In this document: positions 48,401 through 56,241 of the stretch, piece by piece
How positions within the stretch are numbered: the first letter of the stretch is position 1
Layout: each line of letters begins with the position of its first letter
DNA from: Stenotrophomonas sp. WZN-1
GTDB taxonomy: Bacteria > Pseudomonadota > Gammaproteobacteria > Xanthomonadales > Xanthomonadaceae
DNA length: 64,000 nt
Direction of reading: 5' to 3'
Assembly: GCF_002192255.1 (NCBI RefSeq)
Contig: NZ_CP021768.1
Location: 4,234,001-4,298,000, forward strand
The notes under the pieces: model-generated
Seen by the model: the letters and a program-made list of their open reading frames with translations, nothing else
Databases searched by the model: none
Told to the model about the DNA's origin: nothing
Program-made: the position numbers and the translations under genes

Positions 48401-49229
48401 GGCCTTCCGGTTTTGCGCTGGACGCATAAGCGACGCAGTTCGTCTCCAGCCCTGCTGCGGCATCGCAGACTTTTACCCGCATGCTGACCTCATAAATCAC
48501 ACTCTGGTCGCCCGGCCGGCCATTCTGGTCCGGCACGAGCCGGTGTGCGGGGTCGTTCGGGTTGTAGGGCGTGCTTGCGCCGGTTACCTTGGCCGCGTCG
48601 ATGGCGGCATCCCGGCTGCCAGCGAAGTACATGCGTGCTCCCAGGCCGTAGACACGCGCATAGATGGCGTTCCAGGATGCAGGCGTGGAGGCGGCCACCA
48701 GCGCCGCATCGGCTGCGTTGCCTGCCGGTATACGCCGCGTGGCAAAGTTGGCGGCGCGGTTCTGTACGGAGAAATCGGCCTTTTCCAACCACGTTTCCTG
48801 CGGTGTATCACGCACGCGATAACCGCCGGTCAGGGCCTTGCGGAAAGGGTCGATAGTCTGGGTTGCGACCCAGTTGAGGTAGCGCCCATCCCAGGCCTTG
48901 CCCTTGCAGGAGCCCTGCCGCAGGCCGACCGGCTCGAAGTGACGTTGCGGCTCACTGGCCGCGTACACATAGCGGTAGCACTTAGCGTTGTCGAAGTAAC
49001 CTTCGTAGCTGGCCGACGTGGAATAGTCCCCCAAGTTGGCTGCGCTGATGAGCGTCGGGAATTCCACCGACGGCACCAGCACGAGGTTGCCTGGCACTTC
49101 GATCTGCGCCGTCAGCGGTGCCTGTGCGATCTCGGCACGAAGCGGGGGCGCCCCCAGTGCACCGACCGTGCCCAAGCATAGTCCCAGCAGGTGGGCGCGG
49201 CTGGGAAGACAGTAGGGCACGTGGGACAT
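45498..49229 (-). CDS. pilY1: Type IV pilus tip-associated protein PilY1
   Basis: A 1243-residue protein that starts [13 protein letters not shown] with a signal peptide. The N-terminal half is variable, as usual. The C-terminal half is the conserved beta-propeller ([41 protein letters not shown] in pieces, and [17 protein letters not shown]). It includes a calcium-loop-like [15 protein letters not shown]. PilY1 sits at the pilus tip with the minor pilins, primes assembly and can mediate adhesion or surface sensing. I see no clear von Willebrand A domain in the N-terminal half. An upstream in-frame extension overlaps pilX and is rejected. Confidence 0.93.
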   Translation of the reverse strand: [1243 protein letters not shown]

Positions 49230-49239
49230 CGGTTGAACC

Positions 49240-49800
49240 TCATTCACGGACGATGGTCGCCTGCAGCAGAACCTGCGAACGGTCCGGTGCGGCCTGGTGG
49301 TCTGATCCGCGTGCAAGCACGCGGTAGTAGTCGGCTTCGACGCGCCCGGGCGATTCGCCGTAGTTGGGTTCATCGCCCAAGCCGAGTTCGATCTGTGATT
49401 CGCGCCGACCCATGTACTGCATTGCGAAGCCTGGTGCGCCGGCGCTCAGCGCCTGCGGCTGCAGGTCGTGCGCTTCGCGCCAGCCACGCCCTGGCGCGGC
49501 CGAGCCGGCCAGCGAGGGGTGTGACCAGCACAGAGCACTGGCGATATCAAACCGGCTCGAGCAATCGAGCCCACCCTCACCCTCACCGAAACGGCTGGCG
49601 CCAATGGCCGCCTGCGCTTGGTCCAAGGCCGCTTCGGCGTTCTGGAACGCCATGGCCCGATCGCGGGTGCCTGCGGTCATGCGTTCCTGCAGTAGGCTGG
49701 AACGCAAGCCAACCAGCACCAGCAGCGATACCAGCAGTAGCACGATGAGGACGGTGAACAGCGCAATACCGCGCTGGTTGGAAGCAGAAGAGAGGGTCAT
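49240..49800 (-). CDS. pilX: Minor pilin PilX
   Basis: A 186-residue protein with QRGIALFTVLIVLLLVSLLVL at the N-terminus, the PilX-type start (G-IALFTVL, no Glu at +5 but a PilX_N pattern), followed by RSSLLQERMTAGTRDRAMAFQNAEAALDQAQ in two conserved helices. PilX joins PilV, PilW, FimT and PilE in the priming complex under PilY1. Its ATG overlaps the pilW stop (ATGA at 49797-49800). Confidence 0.9.
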   Translation of the reverse strand: MTLSSASNQRGIALFTVLIVLLLVSLLVLVGLRSSLLQERMTAGTRDRAMAFQNAEAALDQAQAAIGASRFGEGEGGLDCSSRFDIASALCWSHPSLAGSAAPGRGWREAHDLQPQALSAGAPGFAMQYMGRRESQIELGLGDEPNYGESPGRVEADYYRVLARGSDHQAAPDRSQVLLQATIVRE

Positions 49801-50771
49801 TGCAGGCGGCTCCGCACGCTGTAAGTCTGTCGAAATACTCGCGAGATGCCAGCTTCCGCCCCCGAGCCGGCCGGAGTCTCAATCTGCAGCTGCACGTGCA
49901 CCGCGCGTACCTGACGCCATTGGCTGTCCGCGATCTGTTCGGCTGTCACGTAATCGGTCTTACCTTCCACCAGATAGCGCAAGCCGAAGTGGCTCACCCC
50001 GGCCAACACCGGGCCACCACTGGTCACCTGCCCGTCGACCAGTTCCTGCCGGTACAGCGACGACACGCCGTGTTCGTCATTGCCGAGGAACCAGCGAACT
50101 TGGCGCGGCAGGCCGAAGGCCGTATCGACACCGAACCGATGCCGGGCCGCTTCCGCCGGGGTTTCGGCCGGGCACGCCTCGCCGATGCTGAAGTAGTCCG
50201 TGCAGTTGGCCGGTGCGGCGTGGCCGATATTGCCGCCGTTCCCGGTAACTCTCACCAGCGTAGCCATCCTGAAGTCACACAGCAGCAGTGGCGCCCCAAT
50301 GGGGGGCAGCTGGCTTCCGGCGACCGGGATCGGCTGGCTCGATGCCACCTGCCCGGTTGCGCCGATGGCAAGTGGCACCACAGTCCACAGGCGTAGCGCG
50401 GGGCCCTCGGGCAGGCGTTGCCCCGCACCACTGCCGGTGGTCAATACCGGGTCTTCGAAGCTGACGCCACTTCCGGCCAAGGAGCCTTTCAGCGGCTCGC
50501 CCAGTGTTCCCCAAAAGGGCCGGTCGCGCTCTGCCAGCAGATTGGTCACCGGGAGTCGGTTATCACAGAGCAGATCGCCTGCACCCCGGATGTCACGGCC
50601 AATCAGCTCCATTGCCAACCGCCCCGACTCCTGCACGCGCGATACGCTCAAGGTGGACTGGGTGCCGGTGAGGGACGCGAGGTAGAAGTACCCGCATGCA
50701 CCGAGCAACAGCAACCCCAATGCCATTGCAATCATCAGCTCGACCAGACTCACCCCTCGCATACACCTCAT
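49797..50771 (-). CDS. pilW: Minor pilin PilW
   Basis: A 324-residue protein with the prepilin motif MRGVSLVELMIAMALGLLLLG, Glu at +5 in VSLVE. The large globular part contains ESGRLAMELIGRDIRGAGDLLCDN, the typical PilW block after the helix. The start at 50771 overlaps the pilV stop (ATGA at 50768-50771); longer upstream starts lie within pilV. Length is normal for PilW. Confidence 0.9.
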   Translation of the reverse strand: MRCMRGVSLVELMIAMALGLLLLGACGYFYLASLTGTQSTLSVSRVQESGRLAMELIGRDIRGAGDLLCDNRLPVTNLLAERDRPFWGTLGEPLKGSLAGSGVSFEDPVLTTGSGAGQRLPEGPALRLWTVVPLAIGATGQVASSQPIPVAGSQLPPIGAPLLLCDFRMATLVRVTGNGGNIGHAAPANCTDYFSIGEACPAETPAEAARHRFGVDTAFGLPRQVRWFLGNDEHGVSSLYRQELVDGQVTSGGPVLAGVSHFGLRYLVEGKTDYVTAEQIADSQWRQVRAVHVQLQIETPAGSGAEAGISRVFRQTYSVRSRLQ

Positions 50772-51244
50772 GGTGCTATCCCCAGCACCAGCGAAGTGCG
50801 CGGCGCGCCCTCCTGCCCTGCGGCGCGGGCATCGTCCCAGCTCACCGTCAACTGGCAAATCCCCGCCTGACAATCGACACTGCCGCAAACAGCAGCGCGA
50901 GCGTCCATGCCCGCCGCCAGGCCCTCCATCCAACGGCGCAGATCCTGCTGGGCCAGATTGCCAGCAGGCCCACCCGTCGCCGCACACAGCTCCCCAGTCG
51001 TGTTGTAGGCGCCGTCAAGCACGGCCTGGTGGTTGGCCCGCATCGCATCGGCGAGGCTGGCGCTGGCATGCACGGCCGTAGTGCTGAGCATCGCACCCTG
51101 CGTCCGCCGCGATGCCGTTGCCTGGGCAAATGCCACCGACAAGCCCCCGATGGCGAGCAGTAACACCGCCACTAGCACCTCAATCAAGCCAGCACCAGCC
51201 ATCGAGCGCGCGCCCCCGGGCACACAGCGATGCCCACCGCTCAT
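50768..51244 (-). CDS. pilV: Minor pilin PilV
   Basis: A 158-residue protein. After a longer leader (MSGGHRCVPGGARSMAGAG) the helix GLIEVLVAVLLLAIGGLSVAFA follows, with Glu at the +5-like position. The globular domain carries several cysteines (GELCAATGG, AVCGSVDCQAGICQ). The start is the ATG overlapping the fimT stop (51241-51244). PilV is one of the priming-complex pilins. Confidence 0.87.
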   Translation of the reverse strand: MSGGHRCVPGGARSMAGAGLIEVLVAVLLLAIGGLSVAFAQATASRRTQGAMLSTTAVHASASLADAMRANHQAVLDGAYNTTGELCAATGGPAGNLAQQDLRRWMEGLAAGMDARAAVCGSVDCQAGICQLTVSWDDARAAGQEGAPRTSLVLGIAP

Positions 51245-51762
51245 GCGCAACTCCCCTGCGCACTGGGGGCAAACTGTATGCGAATACCGGACGAGGCTTC
51301 GAGCTGCAGGCGGCGTTCAGTCCTGGCGCTGCACAGCACTAAATGGCCCTGCCGGTCTTGGCTTCGGCGGCCATGGAACAGGCCAGTGGTGTCGAATTGC
51401 AAACCGTGCTGGAAAGCCCCCTGCGGTAGCACCGTCACCACCGCGGGAATCTTCCCAGACCGTAGCACAACGCCACTGCTGGTTCGCACGATCCAGCGGT
51501 TCCAGTCCACGTCGGAACACGCCCGTCCATCCGCAGAAGCACAGACCTGCACAGCGGTATTGCGGCGAATAGCTTCGTGACGGGCGAGCTGCAGCCCGGC
51601 TATGAGATCGTTGCCAGCGACGGCGATCTGGTTACGAGCGATCATCGCCGAAAACGAAGGCAAAGCCACTGTGACCAGAATGGCGAGCACGGCCACCGTG
51701 ACCATCAGTTCCAGCAGCGTGAAACCGGATGAAGTGGCAACAGTTGAGGCGGGCGCGCTCAT
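51241..51762 (-). CDS. fimT: Minor pilin FimT (GspH/FimT type)
   Basis: A 173-residue pilin with SSGFTLLELMVTVAVLAILVTVALP as the prepilin helix (G-FTLLE). A GspH-type globular domain follows, with QLARHEAIRRNTAVQVCAS and DWNRWIV. FimT is first in the minor-pilin operon; in related bacteria it binds DNA during transformation, which cannot be assumed here. The shared upstream element lies 62 bases before its ATG. Confidence 0.9.
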   Translation of the reverse strand: MSAPASTVATSSGFTLLELMVTVAVLAILVTVALPSFSAMIARNQIAVAGNDLIAGLQLARHEAIRRNTAVQVCASADGRACSDVDWNRWIVRTSSGVVLRSGKIPAVVTVLPQGAFQHGLQFDTTGLFHGRRSQDRQGHLVLCSARTERRLQLEASSGIRIQFAPSAQGSCA

Positions 51763-51824
51763 CGCGAAGGTACTTCACAGGCTGCGAAACGGGAAGCAAG
51801 GATGCCCCGCACAGCTGACTATTT

Positions 51825-51848
51825 TCTATTTGAATAGTTGCAAAATGC
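51825..51848 (-). promoter_or_regulatory. Shared upstream element, copy B (fimT)
   Basis: Plus strand TCTATTTGAATAGTTGCAAA at 51825. On the coding strand it reads GCATTTTGCAACTATTCAAA then TAGA. It lies 62 bases upstream of fimT and about 95 bases upstream of the divergent kinase gene, so it could serve both. Confidence 0.6.
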
Positions 51849-51941
51849 TCGCCAAATACGCTGAGTCGCGTGGAGGCAGGTCTTCTACTCGCCACGACGA
51901 ATTTCGGGTTACCCTCGCTCTAGGTGGCCCCCACCCCCGTC

Positions 51942-54347
51942 ATGACAATTTCTGCCAGCTCTATTGGATCCCCTTCGATGCCGCTCGCTCTGCCCGGCTC
52001 TGCCTATCTACGCGGCTGGATCGACATGGTCTGGCTCGTCCTGCTGGCCGTATGCACGACCAATAGTGCATCGGCCCAGCCCATTCAGCTCACAAGGGCA
52101 GAATGGGAATGGATTGCAGCCCACCCAACCATACGGGTGACCTCCGATGCCCAGTTGCCTCCACTAGAGTATCTTCGCGATGGCAAGCTCGGCGGTTTGT
52201 CTGCCGAGTATCTGGAACTCATCAGCAAGCGCACCGGGCTGCATTTCGAATTCACCCCTGCTAATAGTTGGGATGCCGCGCAGAGCTTAGTCATCGATCA
52301 CCAAGCCGATATGTTGGTCAATGCGATGCCCGACCGTCTGTCAGAGCCGACCAAGCAAGCAGTACAGCTCTCGCGCCCTTACTTGGTGGCCTACAGCGTG
52401 GTGTTCAGCAGGCCGCAGCATCCGAACGTATGGAGCATGGCCGATCTGGCGGGGAAAAGGGTTGCTGCGCGCACCCAAGGGCAATACGCCGATGTCTTGC
52501 AGATGAAGTTTCCGGATATCAAGGTAGTGAAGGTGCCAACACCTCGGGATGCCTTCCAGATGGTGATGGATGGCAAAGCGGATGCAGCCATGGGCACGAC
52601 CATGACGTTTGTGCCTTTCATAACCCGCCGCGAAGAAAGCGAGCTCTATATCTCCCGCCCGGAGATCGGAATGGCGATGACGGCCCAGTTCGCCACGCGG
52701 AAGGACTGGCCGGAGTTGCATGCGATCATTGAGAAAGCACTGTCGTCGGTGTCCACCGCAGAAGAATCCAGCATCCGCGAAGAGTGGCTACGTAGCGAGG
52801 ACTTCGGTGCCCCTACGCTAAAGGCCGTATTGCAGTACAACTGGCCATGGGTCGCTGCCATCTCCATGTTAATTCTCACCCTGGCCGTCGTCGCCCGTTG
52901 GGCCATGCGCGCGCGTCGCGCTGCCCTCGAGGGGGAGCGCGTCAAGGCGCGGTTCCTGGCGACTATGAGCCATGAAATTCGCACACCTATCAACGTCGTG
53001 CTGGGTGCTATCGAGGTGCTGGCGGACGAGGCGGTCGAAGACCGTCAAAGAGCGCTTGTGAAAGCTGCTGAGCAGGCTGCTGAGGCACTCACCGGGCTGC
53101 TCGACAATGTGCTGGACCTGTCCAAGCTGGACGAAGGTAAGATGCAGCTGGAAAGGGTGCCGGTGGAGATCGGCGCGCTGGCCCGCAGCCTCGCGTCCCT
53201 GTTCAGCCGCGATCTGCAGCAGCGCGGCATTGACCTGCACCTGGATTTGCCTGCGGGCGAACACTGGCTGATGATCGACCCTACCCGCCTGCGCCAAGTG
53301 TTGATGAATTTGCTGGGCAACGCCCGCAAGTTCACCGAACGCGGCAGCATCACCCTTGCCATTGCTGTAGTCAGGGAGCACGGCACGACGTGGTTGGATT
53401 CGGTAGTTAGCGATACCGGTTGCGGCATTCCAGCCCCCCTCCAGGCCGGCATATTCGACCCTTACACCCAAGCTGACGGCAGCGTGTCTCGCCGGTACGG
53501 TGGCACCGGGCTAGGACTCGCAATTTGCAAGGAATTGGTGGTTCTAATGGGCGGGAGCATCGAACTGTACAGCGAAGAAGGCGAAGGTACCACGGTAAGC
53601 CTGCGCATTCCGGTGGAACCTGCGCAGCCAGCGCCGGTCGCTGCAGCAACCCACGCCGGCACCGGCATCGCCCGGCTACGCGTCCTGTTGGTGGATGATC
53701 ACGCGCCGAACCGGCTTGTGCTGAGTGAGCAGCTGTCTCGGCTTGGCATCACCGCCGAAACTGCCGACAGCGCGGAGGCCGCAATGGCGCGCCTTCGCAA
53801 AGGTCGCAGCCTCCCCGATGTCGTGCTAATGGATTGCTTCATGCCAGAAGTGGATGGCTACACTGCCTGCCAAATGATCCGGTCATCAGGCATTGCGGGC
53901 TGCGACCGCTTGCCGGTGATCGCGATTTCCGCCGCGACCGATGCTGCGCATCTAAAGCGCTGCCACGACAGTGGCATGAACGGCGTGCTGAAGAAGCCGA
54001 TTCGCCTGACTGAGCTGCGCGGCATGTTGGCCTTATGGAGCGGTGGTGCGGTAGATGCAGGCGATGATGCTGCTACTGAGGCGCTGCAGCGCCAAGTGGA
54101 GGCCTCTATGGCGGTTGATCTCCATCAACTACTGGCAGATGACGTGCAGCAACTGCTGAATGCGCTGCAGGCAGCGGATCAGGACCAGATCGTGTTTTAT
54201 GCGCATAGACTGCACGGCGCCGCGGGCTTGGTTAGTAGGCACGCGCTTGCCGCAACGGCGGCGGCTATCGAGGAAGATCCGATGGACGATCGGAGTGGTT
54301 CCATCAAACGTCTATCAGACATGCTTGAGGAACTGCGTCAGTCCTGA
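51942..54347 (+). CDS. Hybrid sensor histidine kinase, BvgS-like
   Basis: About 801 residues. A signal/anchor (MVWLVLLAVCTTNSASAQ) is followed by a periplasmic substrate-binding domain of the SBP_bac_3 class (residues about 45-285, AHPTIRVTSDAQLPPLEYL). A membrane helix at about 301-320 comes next. Then come a HisKA domain with H344 in MSHEIRTPI, an ATPase domain (NLLGNARKFTERG, DTGCGIP, GTGLGLAI), a receiver with D631 in VLMDCFMP and an Hpt domain with H758 in HRLHGAAG. The full His-Asp-His relay suggests phosphate is passed to a separate Asp in a regulator such as 54850. The start could also be GTG 51924 or ATG 51978. Confidence 0.92.
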   Translation: MTISASSIGSPSMPLALPGSAYLRGWIDMVWLVLLAVCTTNSASAQPIQLTRAEWEWIAAHPTIRVTSDAQLPPLEYLRDGKLGGLSAEYLELISKRTGLHFEFTPANSWDAAQSLVIDHQADMLVNAMPDRLSEPTKQAVQLSRPYLVAYSVVFSRPQHPNVWSMADLAGKRVAARTQGQYADVLQMKFPDIKVVKVPTPRDAFQMVMDGKADAAMGTTMTFVPFITRREESELYISRPEIGMAMTAQFATRKDWPELHAIIEKALSSVSTAEESSIREEWLRSEDFGAPTLKAVLQYNWPWVAAISMLILTLAVVARWAMRARRAALEGERVKARFLATMSHEIRTPINVVLGAIEVLADEAVEDRQRALVKAAEQAAEALTGLLDNVLDLSKLDEGKMQLERVPVEIGALARSLASLFSRDLQQRGIDLHLDLPAGEHWLMIDPTRLRQVLMNLLGNARKFTERGSITLAIAVVREHGTTWLDSVVSDTGCGIPAPLQAGIFDPYTQADGSVSRRYGGTGLGLAICKELVVLMGGSIELYSEEGEGTTVSLRIPVEPAQPAPVAAATHAGTGIARLRVLLVDDHAPNRLVLSEQLSRLGITAETADSAEAAMARLRKGRSLPDVVLMDCFMPEVDGYTACQMIRSSGIAGCDRLPVIAISAATDAAHLKRCHDSGMNGVLKKPIRLTELRGMLALWSGGAVDAGDDAATEALQRQVEASMAVDLHQLLADDVQQLLNALQAADQDQIVFYAHRLHGAAGLVSRHALAATAAAIEEDPMDDRSGSIKRLSDMLEELRQS

Positions 54348-54849
54348 TCACCTGTACCGTAGACGCCAATGCGCGATCGACGCGCCAACCGCGGCCGGAT
54401 CCCACTTGCTGGAGAATTTTTCGAACGGCGGCTCAGAACAAGTAGTGCAGATCCGCAGCGGGTAGGACAACGGACTGGCTGCTATCACGCTTCGTGGAAG
54501 AGTCCGCACTAGCTAGAGGCAGCGCCGTCGCCTAGTAGTGGGCACCCAGCCAAAGGTCTGTTGTCTAGCCGACCTGCTCGTAGACTGAGTAGCGCGACGG
54601 TTTGGAGCCCAATCCTCAACGACAAGGAGATTGAACGTTGCCGACCACATCACGTCTGACGATTGATCGGTGTCCGCAATCGCGCCATTCTTAATCTTCA
54701 GCCATCAATTGATGAGCGTATTGAAACCCGGGCTGGCAAAGGCTTTCGTCGAATGATCGGTGCCGCCACCGCCGCTCCCTGCCCACGCGGCCCCATGATC
54801 GCTACGCACAGCGCCTACGCCCTGACCGCTTCAACGAGATAGAGCGATA
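54348..54849. other. Gap between kinase and regulator with a coding-like remnant
   Basis: 502 bases. No intact gene is seen. On the minus strand 54705-54838 reads like a protein tail (AWAGSGGGGTDHSTKAF, then ASPGFNTLIN and a stop), possibly a C-terminal fragment of a lost gene. The gap presumably holds the promoter of the regulator at 54850. Confidence 0.4.
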
Positions 54850-55557
54850 ATGCGACTCGACACCCAACATACGGTGGCCCTGCTAGATGATCACGAATTC
54901 GTCCGTCATGCCTTGGCCAGCTGCCTCGGGGCCATAGATGGTCTTCAGGTGCTGGGTTCCTACAGCAGCGGCGCCGAGCTGATCGCTCACCTATCCGCGC
55001 GCCGAGTAGATGTGGTGCTAATGGATTTCATGCTGGGCCCATCAGAGATAGACGGCTTCAACTTGATCCGCGCGCTCAGCGTGCGCTTTCCCGGCATCAG
55101 GTTACTGGTGATGTCTGCGCACTACACACCGGCCACCGTATCGCTGTCACTGCAGGCGGGTGCGGCAGGTTTCATCGGCAAGCGTCAACCGCTTGCCGAG
55201 CTGCTGAAGGCGGTCCGAAGCGTAGCCGGGGGCGGTGTCTACCTGCACCCGGACATGGAAGAGGCGCTGAAGATCTATCGCGGTCATGAGGCCACTTGCC
55301 CCCTGCCGGCCGAACCGCCGACGGCCGAGGCCATGCCGGGCCACGCTGCGCACCGGCTCTCCAAGCACAAGCTATCGCCGCGTGAACAGGAGGTCATCCG
55401 ATGTTTCCTGGAGGGCCTGTCGGTGAATGAGATCGCGGCCAAATTCTCGCGCAATGCCAATACCATCAGCACCCAAAAAAAGTCCGCCTTCCGCAAGCTG
55501 GGCATTAAGAATAACAACGAACTGTTCCGCATCCATCTCCAGACGAACAGCGACTGA
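54850..55557 (+). CDS. Response regulator, RcsB/LuxR-type
   Basis: A 235-residue regulator. The receiver shows LLDDHEFVRHAL, D59 in VVLMDFMLG, MSAHY and the lysine in FIGKRQP. The LuxR-type helix-turn-helix is LSPREQEVIRCFLEGLSVNEIAA then NTISTQKKSAFRKLGI, strongly RcsB-like in the recognition helix. It follows the hybrid kinase on the same strand after a 502-base gap, so it is the natural phosphate acceptor of its Hpt domain. It is related to the regulator at 44419, which may compete for or share DNA sites. Confidence 0.9.
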   Translation: MRLDTQHTVALLDDHEFVRHALASCLGAIDGLQVLGSYSSGAELIAHLSARRVDVVLMDFMLGPSEIDGFNLIRALSVRFPGIRLLVMSAHYTPATVSLSLQAGAAGFIGKRQPLAELLKAVRSVAGGGVYLHPDMEEALKIYRGHEATCPLPAEPPTAEAMPGHAAHRLSKHKLSPREQEVIRCFLEGLSVNEIAAKFSRNANTISTQKKSAFRKLGIKNNNELFRIHLQTNSD

Positions 55558-55837
55558 TGCACTGCCGGTGATAGGAAACCGCAGCGCACGCTGCGCCCAG
55601 CCGCGCGGCGGGCACCGTACCAAGCATCAATCAGATTATCCAGCGTGGCCGCATCCACCGACAGCCGCAGTATGCTCTTCGGGCCCATATCAAGGCAGCT
55701 ATTGGCCGCCGCAATGATCTACCGCTGCGATCGCTGCGGGCAGCAGGTTGAAGCTAGCCACGACGCATAGGCACGCGCGGCCGGACAATCCAGCGCCTAC
55801 TTGGGGAGCAATGAACAAATCCGCACGAGATCCGATG
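55558..55837. other. Short gap, no gene recognised
   Basis: 280 bases with only short frames. A minus-strand stretch beginning MGPKSILRLSVDAATLDNL near 55688 is coding-like but runs into the regulator gene and is not assigned. Confidence 0.4.
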
Positions 55838-55864
55838 GTAGTGCCGGCCGCCGGCCGGCAAGCT
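55838..55864. repeat. Single SMAG unit
   Basis: GTAGTGCCGGCCGCCGGCCGGC followed by AAGCT, just upstream of the transposase remnant. Confidence 0.75.
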
Positions 55865-55898
55865 TGAACCCCATCGGACATGCATTGAATGACCCACC

Positions 55899-56179
55899 AT
55901 GCAGTTGACATTCGGTGATGCCGAAGGCCTAGTTCAGCGCAAGAAGACGCGCCGAGAGCTGTTCCGCAACGAGATGGGTCAGGAGGTGCCCCGGGAGCGG
56001 CCGCTGGCGCTGATTGAGGCGCATTACCCGAAGACAGGCCGCGGCAGCCGTATCCGCTGGTGACCATGCTGCGCATCCACTTCCTGCAACAGTGGTTCGC
56101 CCTCAGCGACCCATCGATGGAAGAGGCGGTGTACGACACGGTGGTGATGCTACGAGTGATCTGCTCGGAACATCCCTAG
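55899..56179 (+). pseudogene. IS5-type transposase remnant (N-terminal part, frameshifted)
   Basis: From ATG 55899 the frame reads MQLTFGDAEGLVQRKKTRRE, then MGQEVPRERPLALIEAHYPKTG, and breaks at a stop near 56060. One frame over, sequence continues YPLVTMLRIHFLQQWFALSD then MEEAVYDTVVM and stops at 56179. This is the N-terminal order of IS5-group transposases (IS1478-like in Xanthomonadaceae, as I recall). The catalytic DDE core is absent. Confidence 0.75.
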
Positions 56180-56205
56180 CGGTGAACGTCCTCGAGTGCT
56201 GAGAG

Positions 56206-56230
56206 TCGGGGCGGCCTTGCACCGCCCCGA
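56206..56230 (-). terminator. Hairpin after the S8 protease gene
   Basis: TCGGGGCGG-CCTTGCA-CCGCCCCGA, a strong stem 12 bases beyond the protease stop on the minus strand. No T-run, so termination is likely but not certain. Confidence 0.5.
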
Positions 56231-56241
56231 TCGCCTTGCGT

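Noticed and set aside
51825..51848. Shared element read as an ordinary -35/-10 promoter
   Set aside because: TTGCAA could serve as -35, but none of the three copies has a TATAAT-like box 16-18 bases downstream; an operator is more likely.
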